From an uncultured Actinomycetes bacterium (lineage in GTDB: Bacteria > Actinomycetota > Actinomycetes > S36-B12), in the NCBI GenBank assembly GCA_903848435.1, contig CAINGG010000068.1:1-11805 (forward strand): DNA of 11,805 nucleotides, in the 5' to 3' direction. Positions 1-6,032 of this stretch are shown here, in pieces. Within the stretch, counting starts at the first letter, position 1; every line of letters begins with the position of its first letter. The position numbers were made by a program, and so were the translations under genes. Below the pieces are notes generated by a model, which was given only the letters and a program-made list of their open reading frames with translations, made no database searches and was not told where the DNA came from.

Positions 1-801
1 GAGGCGATCGTCATCGCCTCCCCGGATGCCATGCATGCCGATCAGGCCATCCGGTGCCTCGAGGCGCAGCGGCCCACGCTGTGCGAGAAGCCGCTCGCTC
101 CCACGGTCGCCGACGCCACCCATGTGGTCGATGCCGAGGTCGCGCTGGGGCGACGACTGCTGTCGCTGGGGTTCATGCGCCGCTTCGACCCGGGATACGT
201 GGACCTGAAGGCGGCGATCCCGTCGGTGGGCACGCCACTGATCGTCCACAACGTGCACCGCAACACATTCGCGCCCTATGGCCTGACCAGCGCGGGCACG
301 CTGACCAACTCCGCGATCCATGAGATCGATATCAATCGGTGGCTTCTGGACGATGAATACGCCACGGTCCAGGTGATCGTCGGACGACCGGGGCCGGACA
401 CTCCCGAGGGCGAATTCGACCCGATGCTGGTCATCCTCACGACCCAACGCGGGACGCTCGTGGAGATCGAAGCCTTCGTCAACGCACGCTACGGCTACGA
501 GGTGCGGTGCGAGGTCGTTGCCAGCAGAGGCACCATCGACATGGGCGACGGAGCCTTCATCACGCGACGAGCGGACCGTGCGATCGGGCACGACGTACCC
601 GAGCTCTGGCTGGGGCGCTTCGGTGAGGCCTACCGGCGGGAGTTGCAGGCGTGGGTGGATGCGACGCACCGAGGTGAGACGTCCGGCGCGACCGCATGGG
701 ACGGACTCGTCGCCACGATCACCGCCAACGCCGCCGTGCGCTCGATCACCGACGGACCCCAGGCCATCGACCTGCCGCCACGCCCCCCGCTCTACGCCTG
801 A
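1..801 (+). CDS. Gfo/Idh/MocA-family oxidoreductase, inositol 2-dehydrogenase-like (5' end outside window)
   Basis: This is the C-terminal part, 266 codons, of an NAD(P)-dependent sugar or polyol dehydrogenase. The frame is open from base 1, so the true start and most of the Rossmann nucleotide-binding fold lie upstream. Visible family marks are IASPDAMHADQAIRC (end of the Rossmann domain), CEKPLA with the catalytic Lys of the EKP motif (codons 32-34), GFMRRFDPGYVDLK, a phrase typical of myo-inositol 2-dehydrogenases, and SAIHEIDINRWLL with the catalytic His (codon at 319). The family oxidises a ring hydroxyl of inositol or a related sugar in the cytoplasm. The residue four before the His, an Asp in well-studied inositol dehydrogenases, is Asn here (codon at 307), so the substrate may differ. 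The stop is TGA at 799-801. The gene converges on the ABC importer operon, which could supply its substrate. Family assignment is firm; inositol specificity is inferred. Confidence 0.9.
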   Translation, partial: EAIVIASPDAMHADQAIRCLEAQRPTLCEKPLAPTVADATHVVDAEVALGRRLLSLGFMRRFDPGYVDLKAAIPSVGTPLIVHNVHRNTFAPYGLTSAGTLTNSAIHEIDINRWLLDDEYATVQVIVGRPGPDTPEGEFDPMLVILTTQRGTLVEIEAFVNARYGYEVRCEVVASRGTIDMGDGAFITRRADRAIGHDVPELWLGRFGEAYRRELQAWVDATHRGETSGATAWDGLVATITANAAVRSITDGPQAIDLPPRPPLYA

Positions 802-845
802 CGCCCTCCTCCCGTTGAGTGGGCGGTGGCCCGGAATGCACGAAA

Positions 846-870
846 CCGGGCAACCTCTGCGGATGCCCGG
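846..870. terminator. Candidate bidirectional hairpin between convergent genes
   Basis: CCGGGCA (846-852) and TGCCCGG (864-870) form a perfect 7-bp stem with an 11-nt loop. It sits in the 95-bp gap between the dehydrogenase stop (801) and the ATPase stop (897). Read on the - strand it is followed by TTTCG, and on the + strand by CCCC, so there is no real U-tract. Its position between converging genes favours a terminator role, but the call is moderate. Confidence 0.4.
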
Positions 871-896
871 CCCCGTGAGCTGGTGTGGTCGGCGGA

Positions 897-1703
897 CTAG
901 CGCACCGGCGTCAACTGCTGCTGCTCCTCCGGCACCGTCATCGCACCGGTCATGATCGCCACGACCTCGTTCATCGCGTGGGTCTGCGGCGTGACGACTG
1001 CGGCGCGATGCCCCAGGCGCTGGATGTGAATGCGGTCGGCCACCTCGAAGACCTGCGGCATGTTGTGCGAGATCAAGATGATGCTCATACCGCGATCGCG
1101 TAGGTCCTTGATGAGCTTGAGCACGCGCGCGGACTCGTTGACGCCGAGTGCGGCAGTCGGCTCGTCGAGGATGACGACCTTGCTACCGAATGCGCCGGCT
1201 CGGGCGACAGCCACGGCCTGGCGCTGACCTCCGGAGAGGGTCTCGACCGACTGGGTGATGCTCTGCACGGTGAGTACGCCGAGCTCATTGAGGCTCTGCG
1301 TGGCCTCCTTGCGCATCTTCTTCTTGTCCAGGCTTCGGAAGACCTTGCCCAGGATGCCCTTCTTGCGAATCTCCCGGCCGAGGTAGAGGTTTTCGGAGAT
1401 ATCGAGCACGGGCGCCACCGCAAGCGTCTGGTAGACCGTCTCCACGCCCTTGGCGCGTGAGTCGTTGGTCGACTTGAACTGCACCTGCTCACCGTCGATG
1501 TACATCTCGCCCGAGTCGGGGGAGTGCGCACCGGACAGGCACTTGATCAGGGTGGACTTGCCGGCGCCATTGTCACCGACCACGGCGAGCACCTCGCCGG
1601 GGAAGAGCTCGAACTGGCAATCGCTCAGCCCGATGACGCGACCGAAGGACTTGTTGAGGTCCTTGGCCTGGACGATCGGCTGGACGTTGGTCGTAGCGGT
1701 CAT
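897..1703 (-). CDS. Sugar ABC importer ATP-binding protein (FrcA-like, single nucleotide-binding domain)
   Basis: This is a 268-residue ATPase that powers the importer encoded by the two genes before it. Visible motifs are Walker A GDNGAGKST (residues 43-51), Q-loop Gln92 in VYQTL, the signature LSGGQ (156-160), Walker B VVILDE (176-181) and the switch His213 in ISHN. A single domain of about 260 residues matches the fructose-type FrcA group rather than the duplicated ~500-residue RbsA/MglA ATPases of the same importer class. The frame is open seven codons further upstream, but ATG at 1703 is chosen. It overlaps the permease stop as ATGA (1700-1703), which implies translational coupling, and a GGAAGGTGAAGG purine stretch precedes it. 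It is last in the operon and converges on the dehydrogenase gene. The substrate cannot be read from the ATPase. Confidence 0.93.
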   Translation of the reverse strand: MTATTNVQPIVQAKDLNKSFGRVIGLSDCQFELFPGEVLAVVGDNGAGKSTLIKCLSGAHSPDSGEMYIDGEQVQFKSTNDSRAKGVETVYQTLAVAPVLDISENLYLGREIRKKGILGKVFRSLDKKKMRKEATQSLNELGVLTVQSITQSVETLSGGQRQAVAVARAGAFGSKVVILDEPTAALGVNESARVLKLIKDLRDRGMSIILISHNMPQVFEVADRIHIQRLGHRAAVVTPQTHAMNEVVAIMTGAMTVPEEQQQLTPVR

Positions 1704-2773
1704 GCCTTCACCTTCCGAATCCACTGGTCGACGGCGACGGCGGCAATGACCAGGACACCGATCGCGAGGACGCGGTAGGCCTGGTCAAGGCCGGCCAGGG
1801 AGAGACCGAAGTCGAGAACGACGATGATGAATGTTCCGAGGAGGCTGCCGACGAGACGGCCGCGGCCACCGAAGAGCGACGTGCCGCCGATGACGACGGC
1901 GGTGATCGTCTCGAGGTTGATTTCCGGGGCGACGTTGGGGCTGGCGGCCGCGGTACGGCCGATGGTGATCCAGGCCGCGATGCCGATGACGATGCCTGCA
2001 ACGACGTAGACGCTGAAGAGCACTCGCTTGACGTTGATACCGGAGAGTTCGGCGGCGACGGGATCGTCGCCGACCGCGTAGACGTGGGTTCCCCAGGCGG
2101 TGCCACGCAGGATGTAGGCGAAGACCACGTAGAGAACGAGCATGACGAGGAGGCCGAGGGTCAAGGTCACCGGGCCGATCTCAAACTTCGTGCTCATCAG
2201 CAGCATGAAGTCGGGCATCTCCTTGCCCTGGATCGTTCGGGCCTTGAACAGGATCAGCGTCAACGCGGTGAAGATACTGAGCGTGCCGAGAGTGACGATG
2301 AATGGCGGAAGGTTGAACCTGACTATCAGGAAGCCGTTGAGTCCACCGCACAACGTCGCCACGATTAGTCCCAGGAAGACCGCGAGCGTGGGGTTCTGCC
2401 CGGCCATGAATGTGACGTTGGACGCCGTCGTGTAAACGGCGAGGTTGGCCATGAACATCTGGGCGAACACCATGATCGCGCCGATGCTCAGGTCGATACC
2501 TGCGGTCAGGATGACGATCGTCTGGGCGATGGCCAGCGTGCCGACGATCACCGTTTGCTGGAGCATCAGCGACAGCGTGCCGGGCTTGAAGAAGTTATCG
2601 AGATCGCCGATGCCCATGACGTAGCCGAGAAACCCGAAGATGACCAACAGCAGGGCAAGGACGAACAGCGGGCTAATCCACGGGTAACGGTGCAGGGCCG
2701 ACTGCACCTTCTGCATCGTCGTCGCCTTATCGGCGAACTCGTCGGCAGCCGTCGTGGGAGTCGTCTGGCTCAC
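1700..2773 (-). CDS. Sugar ABC importer permease (RbsC/FrcC family)
   Basis: This is a 357-residue integral membrane protein forming the channel of a carbohydrate ABC importer (BPD_transp_2 family). A hydrophilic N-terminus of about 30 residues is followed by many hydrophobic segments, the first near residues 33-54 (WISPLFVLALLLVIFGFLGY). The conserved phrase AGIDLSIGAI (residues 91-100) is the usual (G)GIDLSVG mark of RbsC-type permeases. VIGGTSLFGGRG, further on, is also characteristic. The length is normal for a FrcC-like subunit. The start is GTG at 2773, preceded by GGAGG with a 5-nt spacer. It lies 108 bp downstream of the binding-protein gene, with a strong hairpin in between, and overlaps the ATPase gene by 4 bp. 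It is expected to work as a homodimer with two ATPase copies. Family certain; substrate unknown. Confidence 0.93.
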   Translation of the reverse strand: MSQTTPTTAADEFADKATTMQKVQSALHRYPWISPLFVLALLLVIFGFLGYVMGIGDLDNFFKPGTLSLMLQQTVIVGTLAIAQTIVILTAGIDLSIGAIMVFAQMFMANLAVYTTASNVTFMAGQNPTLAVFLGLIVATLCGGLNGFLIVRFNLPPFIVTLGTLSIFTALTLILFKARTIQGKEMPDFMLLMSTKFEIGPVTLTLGLLVMLVLYVVFAYILRGTAWGTHVYAVGDDPVAAELSGINVKRVLFSVYVVAGIVIGIAAWITIGRTAAASPNVAPEINLETITAVVIGGTSLFGGRGRLVGSLLGTFIIVVLDFGLSLAGLDQAYRVLAIGVLVIAAVAVDQWIRKVKA

Positions 2774-2823
2774 GTCAACCTCCGGTCAAAGCGGGTGGGG
2801 CGAGCGTAGCGGTGGAAACGGAA

Positions 2824-2857
2824 GTGCGGGGCGGCCTTCGGAAAAGCCGCCCCGCAC
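2824..2857 (-). terminator. Strong intra-operon hairpin between binding-protein and permease genes
   Basis: GTGCGGGGCGGC (2824-2835) and its exact complement (2846-2857) make a perfect 12-bp GC-rich stem with a 10-nt loop (CTTCGGAAAA). It begins 24 nt after the binding-protein stop on the - strand. Only a weak T-rich stretch (TTCCGTTTCC) follows it, so partial termination or 3'-end protection of the upstream mRNA is more likely than full termination. Such an element would keep the binding protein in excess over the membrane subunits. Confidence 0.7.
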
Positions 2858-2881
2858 CCCGAACTACCTACCTAGGACCGA

Positions 2882-4057
2882 TCAGCCCCAGGCGTTGTCG
2901 ATGCACTGCTGGGCCGTCCACTGCTCGGCAGCGGTCACGGTGTCCATCGGCATCTCGGTGCACAGCTTCACACCGGTGTCGAAGAACTCGCCGTTGGCCG
3001 AGGTCGGGCTGGGCGGCGCGCCGCCGTCAGCGATCGTCTTGATCGCCTCGACGCCGAGCGAGGCCATGAGCAGCGGGTACTGCTGCGACGTGGCCTGGAT
3101 CTCGCCAGCCTTCACAGCCTCGACGCCGGCGAGACCGCCGTCGACCGAGACGATGATGACGTCCTCGCCGATCGTCTTGCCAGCAGCCTTGAGGGCCTCA
3201 GCGGCACCGAAGGCGGTCGGCTCGTTGATCGTGTAGACGACGTTGATGTCGGGATTGGCAGCGAGGCACTTCTCCATGCCCGTGCGGCCACCCTCCTGGT
3301 TGGCGCCCGTGGCCTCAAGGCAGACGATCTCGTAGTCGCCACCGGCACCGGTGGTGTACTTGCCCGTCTCGTCCTCATCGCCCATGACGGTGAGGTCCTT
3401 GATGTCGATGCCCATGCCCTTGAGGAAGCCGTTGTCACGGCAGTAGTCAACGGACACCATGCGATCGTTGAAGATCACGAGGCGGGCGATCGTCGCCTTC
3501 TCGCCATTGAGCCAGCCAGCGGCCCACTGGCCGATGGCCTCGCCAGCGAGGCAGTTGTCGGTCGCGAACGTGATGTCAACGACGTCCGGGGGATCGGTCG
3601 GGGTGTCCAGCGCGATGACGTAGAGGCCCGCAGCGCGTGCCTGCTCGATCGCCGCATTGACGTTGACCGAAATGGGGGTGATCAGGATGCCTGCGTCACC
3701 GCGTGCGATGGCCTGCTCGATCAGAGCGATCTGGCCGGCATCGTCACCCTCAGCAGAACCGGAGCCGACGGTGAGCTCGACGCCCGAGGCCGCAGCGGCC
3801 TGCTTCGCGCCTTCCTGCATGGCGACGAAGAACGGGTTGGTCGAGTCCTTGGTGATCAGCGTCACCTTGACGGCCTCGGCGGGAGCGGGCGCCTCCGAGG
3901 TCGGCGCCGGAGCGGCGCTCGATGACTCAGGTGCGGGAGCCGCGCTCGACGAGCTATCGCCGCCAGAGCTGCCACCACAGGCGGCAAGCCCAAGCGCGAG
4001 GACACCGGCGGACGCCACAAGGGCGAGGCGCCGGCCTCCGAATGCAGCACGTGCCAT
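2882..4057 (-). CDS. Sugar ABC importer substrate-binding lipoprotein (FrcB/RbsB-like)
   Basis: This 391-residue extracytoplasmic lipoprotein captures the sugar and delivers it to the permease. The N-terminus is a lipoprotein signal: RR at 9-10, a hydrophobic core, then lipobox LAAC with acylated Cys27. A Ser/Ala/Pro/Glu-rich tether of about 35 residues follows. The periplasmic-binding-protein type 1 fold begins at VKVTLITKDSTNPFF (63-77), where NPFF is typical of sugar-binding members. LITPISVN and VDGGLAGVEAVKAGEI are further family marks. The mature part has six cysteines besides Cys27, enough for three disulfides. ATG at 4057 is chosen because it places the signal peptide correctly and has AGGAG 8 nt upstream; the frame is open 34 codons further. 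It is first in the operon and divergent from the LacI-family gene. It resembles fructose-type binding proteins, but with a dehydrogenase of inositol type nearby a polyol is equally possible. Confidence 0.92.
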   Translation of the reverse strand: MARAAFGGRRLALVASAGVLALGLAACGGSSGGDSSSSAAPAPESSSAAPAPTSEAPAPAEAVKVTLITKDSTNPFFVAMQEGAKQAAAASGVELTVGSGSAEGDDAGQIALIEQAIARGDAGILITPISVNVNAAIEQARAAGLYVIALDTPTDPPDVVDITFATDNCLAGEAIGQWAAGWLNGEKATIARLVIFNDRMVSVDYCRDNGFLKGMGIDIKDLTVMGDEDETGKYTTGAGGDYEIVCLEATGANQEGGRTGMEKCLAANPDINVVYTINEPTAFGAAEALKAAGKTIGEDVIIVSVDGGLAGVEAVKAGEIQATSQQYPLLMASLGVEAIKTIADGGAPPSPTSANGEFFDTGVKLCTEMPMDTVTAAEQWTAQQCIDNAWG

Positions 4058-4178
4058 GAAGACTCTCCTCTTCAAGTGGGGCCTTGTGACCCCGGGGGTG
4101 TACGCAACCTGTCCTGCCACGGCCGAATGCGCAACCGCGGCGAGCCGCTTGTTACGCAATCGTTGATGCCTTGAGACC

Positions 4179-4208
4179 TTGACAACGTTGTCGTACCGGG
4201 TTTTCTAT
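4179..4208 (+). promoter_or_regulatory. Candidate promoter of the LacI-family regulator
   Basis: TTGACA (4179-4184), a perfect -35 hexamer, overlaps the palindrome. TTCTAT (4203-4208) follows after 18 nt as a weak -10. The overlap predicts autoregulation. Confidence 0.35.
4181..4192. promoter_or_regulatory. Candidate LacI-family operator
   Basis: GACAACGTTGTC is a perfect 12-bp palindrome with a central CG, the usual geometry of LacI-family operators. It lies in the 189-bp space between the divergent binding-protein operon and the LacI-family gene, and overlaps candidate promoter elements for both. A weaker site with the same AACGTT core lies at 4267-4272, just inside the regulator gene. Binding by the adjacent regulator is inferred. 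Confidence 0.7.
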
Positions 4209-4231
4209 TGCCTCCGTCGGTCGCGCGTCAA
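4202..4231 (-). promoter_or_regulatory. Candidate promoter of the ABC importer operon
   Basis: On the - strand a TTGACG -35 box (4231-4226) is followed after 18 nt by TAGAAA (4207-4202). Transcription would begin near 4195, directly at the palindrome 4181-4192, so a bound repressor would block it. The -10 box lacks the final T of TANNNT, so the assignment is tentative. Confidence 0.4.
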
Positions 4232-4246
4232 TGGGGGCCATGAGGG

Positions 4247-5287
4247 GTGACAAGCACCGTTATGCGAACGTTATCCGCCTCGCGAGTCGGGCGGCGGCGC
4301 CCCACGCTCCGTGATGTGGCGGCCGCGGCGGGGGTGAGCTTCAAGACCGTGTCTCGCGTGGTCAACGGCGAGCCGGGGGTCTCCCCCGACCTGGCCGCCC
4401 GCGTCCGTGCCGCGGCAGAGGCCCTGGGCTACCGGCCCAACGCCGCCGCCACCGCCCTGCGCCGAGCCGATGGGCGCACGGCCACGCTCGGCGTACTCCT
4501 CGAAGACGCCGGCAACCCGTTCTTCGCAACCGCACTTCGCGGAATCGAGGAGGTCGCCCGAACGCGCGGGATCGCGGTCTTCGCGTCCAGTACCGACCTC
4601 GACGCCGGGCGCGAGCGCGACATGACTCGCGCGTACGTCGCACGGCAGGTGGACGCACTGATCACGGCGCCCACCGAAGGGGACTTCGCCCACCTCGCGG
4701 ACGCTGCGCGAGAGGGGACGCGCGTGGTGTTGATCGATCGACCGGCAACGGGACTCGACGTCGATGTGGTGCTCACCGACAACAGGGCTGGTGCCCGGCG
4801 AGCGGTCGAGCACCTCATCGCGCACGGGCACAGGCGCATCGGTTTCGTCGGTCGCGATCCGTCGATCTACACGTCGAGGGAGCGGTTCGCCGGATACGTC
4901 GAGGCCCTCGATGCAGCTGGCATCGCCCTCGACATGACGATCGTGCGCAGGGAGGGAGCCACCCGATCGGCTGCCGCCCAGCAGATCGAAAACCTGCTCG
5001 ATCAGGGCGAGCCACCGACGGCGCTCTTCACCGGCCAGGACCTCATCACGATGACGGCTGCCGGCACCCTGCAGCGTCGGGGACTGCAGGACCGCGTCGC
5101 CCTCATCGGCTTCGACGACTTCGAGTTGGCCGATCTGCTGCAGCCCGGCGTCACGGTCATCGCCCAGGACCCGCACGCCATCGGCCGACTCGCAGCCGAG
5201 CGGGCGCTCGGCGAGGCGGCGGCGACGACGACGAGCGTGGTGCCCACGCGGCTGATCGAGCGCGGATCGGGCGAGATCCGGGCGTGA
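4247..5287 (+). CDS. LacI-family transcriptional regulator
   Basis: This 346-residue, sugar-responsive DNA-binding repressor has the standard LacI architecture. The N-terminal helix-turn-helix PTLRDVAAAAGVSFKTVSRV (residues 19-38) is followed by the hinge helix ALGYRPNAAATALR (59-72). A periplasmic-binding-protein-like effector domain starts at TLGVLLEDAGNPFF, with VVLIDRP and HGHRRIGFVG as family marks. The length is normal. Start choice is uncertain: GTG at 4247 has a GGGGG run about 9 nt upstream, while ATG at 4262 (residue 6) would still keep the full HTH. It is divergent from the importer operon and most likely represses it, with the sugar or its metabolite as inducer; the palindrome at 4181-4192 is the probable operator. 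The role as local regulator is inferred from position. Confidence 0.93.
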   Translation: MTSTVMRTLSASRVGRRRPTLRDVAAAAGVSFKTVSRVVNGEPGVSPDLAARVRAAAEALGYRPNAAATALRRADGRTATLGVLLEDAGNPFFATALRGIEEVARTRGIAVFASSTDLDAGRERDMTRAYVARQVDALITAPTEGDFAHLADAAREGTRVVLIDRPATGLDVDVVLTDNRAGARRAVEHLIAHGHRRIGFVGRDPSIYTSRERFAGYVEALDAAGIALDMTIVRREGATRSAAAQQIENLLDQGEPPTALFTGQDLITMTAAGTLQRRGLQDRVALIGFDDFELADLLQPGVTVIAQDPHAIGRLAAERALGEAAATTTSVVPTRLIERGSGEIRA

Positions 5288-5312
5288 TTCGCTGATAGTG
5301 GCATCTCAGGGC

Positions 5313-5338
5313 GCATCATTCGATGCTAGATTTGATGC
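5313..5338. promoter_or_regulatory. Candidate vapBC promoter/operator with repeated GATGC half-sites
   Basis: GCATC (5313-5317) and GATGC (5322-5326) form an inverted repeat with a 4-nt centre, and a third GATGC follows at 5334-5338. A TAGATT -10-like box (5327-5332) lies between the second and third copies. The arrangement fits autoregulation by the VapB-VapC complex. No good -35 is visible. Confidence 0.4.
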
Positions 5339-5364
5339 TCTTCGCCGCTGTCCCGGGAGGCCGC

Positions 5365-5562
5365 ATGCGCACGACGATCACCCTTGACGACGACCTCGTT
5401 GCCCGAGCCCAGGAACTCACCGGACGGTCCGAGGTCTCGGCGATCGTGCGCATGAGCATGGAGCTCCTGGTCCAACTCGAAACCGGACGACGGCTCGCCC
5501 AGCTCGGCGGCACCGACCCCGACGCTGAGAGCGGGCGCCGCTTGCGAGCCACCAGCCAGTGA
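5365..5562 (+). CDS. vapB: VapB-type antitoxin
   Basis: This 65-residue antitoxin is expected to bind and neutralise the PIN toxin encoded directly after it and to repress the shared promoter. The N-terminus MRTTITLDDDLVARAQELTG is the typical strand and first helix of the ribbon-helix-helix VapB/DUF2191 group. The charged C-terminal half (residues 40-65) would be the disordered toxin-wrapping tail. ATG at 5365 is chosen: GGGAGG ends 4 nt upstream, and it puts the first beta strand at the N-terminus as the family requires. An upstream in-frame ATG (5323) lies within the operator repeats. The stop overlaps the toxin start as GTGA. Family call is firm; activity is untested. Confidence 0.88.
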   Translation: MRTTITLDDDLVARAQELTGRSEVSAIVRMSMELLVQLETGRRLAQLGGTDPDAESGRRLRATSQ

Positions 5563-5924
5563 TCCTCGTCGATACGTCGGTGTGGATCGATCACCTGCGG
5601 GCGTCCAATGCGACGCTCGTCGATCTACTCGAGTCCGCTGAGGTCGCCACTCACCCCCTGGTCATCGGTGAACTCGCCGTCGGGTCAATACGGCGCCGCG
5701 ACCAATTCCTCGATCTGCTCGGTCAGTTGCCGAGCATGCCGGTCGCCAACAGCGATGAGGTACTCACGTTCATCGATGCCCGCAAGCTCTACGGCCAAGG
5801 ACTCGGCATCGTCGATGTTCACCTGCTGGCTTCGGTGATGCTCCTGCCAGGCAGCACGCTGTGGACCCGTGACCCGGGCTTACTGAGTGCAGCCACGGCT
5901 CTCGGCCTGGCCTCCCCTTCCTAG
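5559..5924 (+). CDS. vapC: VapC-type PIN-domain ribonuclease toxin
   Basis: This 121-residue toxin is a Mg2+-dependent endoribonuclease of the PIN fold that inhibits growth when free of its antitoxin. The four acidic residues expected of an active PIN site are visible: Asp5 in ILVDTSVWIDHL, Glu38 in VIGELAVG, Asp85 in LGIVDVHLLAS and Asp104 in LWTRDPGLL. The length is ordinary for VapC. The GTG start at 5559 overlaps the antitoxin stop by 4 bp (GTGA), so the two are translationally coupled. The motifs are intact, so the toxin is probably active. VapC enzymes of this group usually cut tRNA or rRNA; the actual target is not readable here. Confidence 0.9.
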   Translation: MILVDTSVWIDHLRASNATLVDLLESAEVATHPLVIGELAVGSIRRRDQFLDLLGQLPSMPVANSDEVLTFIDARKLYGQGLGIVDVHLLASVMLLPGSTLWTRDPGLLSAATALGLASPS

Positions 5925-6019
5925 CCGGGCGTTAAGCGGCGGGTTGTACCGCGCAAGACGCACCTGACCGACTCACGAGGCGTCGATCTTCTGGAGCGCA
6001 ACACGTTGCCTGGGGGCGT

Positions 6020-6025
6020 TAGCCT
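6020..6025 (+). promoter_or_regulatory. -10 box of a probable leaderless promoter (protease gene)
   Basis: TAGCCT fits the actinobacterial TANNNT -10 and ends 7 nt before GTG 6033, which places the transcription start at or next to the start codon. No Shine-Dalgarno sequence precedes that GTG. Confidence 0.5.
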
Positions 6026-6032
6026 GCTTTCC

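Noticed and set aside
1704..1724. Upstream in-frame start for the ATPase gene
   Set aside because: The ATGA overlap with the permease stop and the purine-rich site before it favour 1703.
4058..4159. 34-codon N-terminal extension of the binding-protein frame
   Set aside because: It would bury the lipoprotein signal peptide inside the protein. ATG 4057 has AGGAG at 8 nt and gives a normal signal sequence.
4271..5176. 301-codon open frame antisense to the LacI-family regulator
   Set aside because: No motif, and the + strand protein has full LacI architecture. It is explained by GC bias at third positions.
5323..5364. Upstream ATG for vapB
   Set aside because: It lies inside the GATGC repeats next to the -10 box. 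ATG 5365 has GGGAGG and the canonical strand start.
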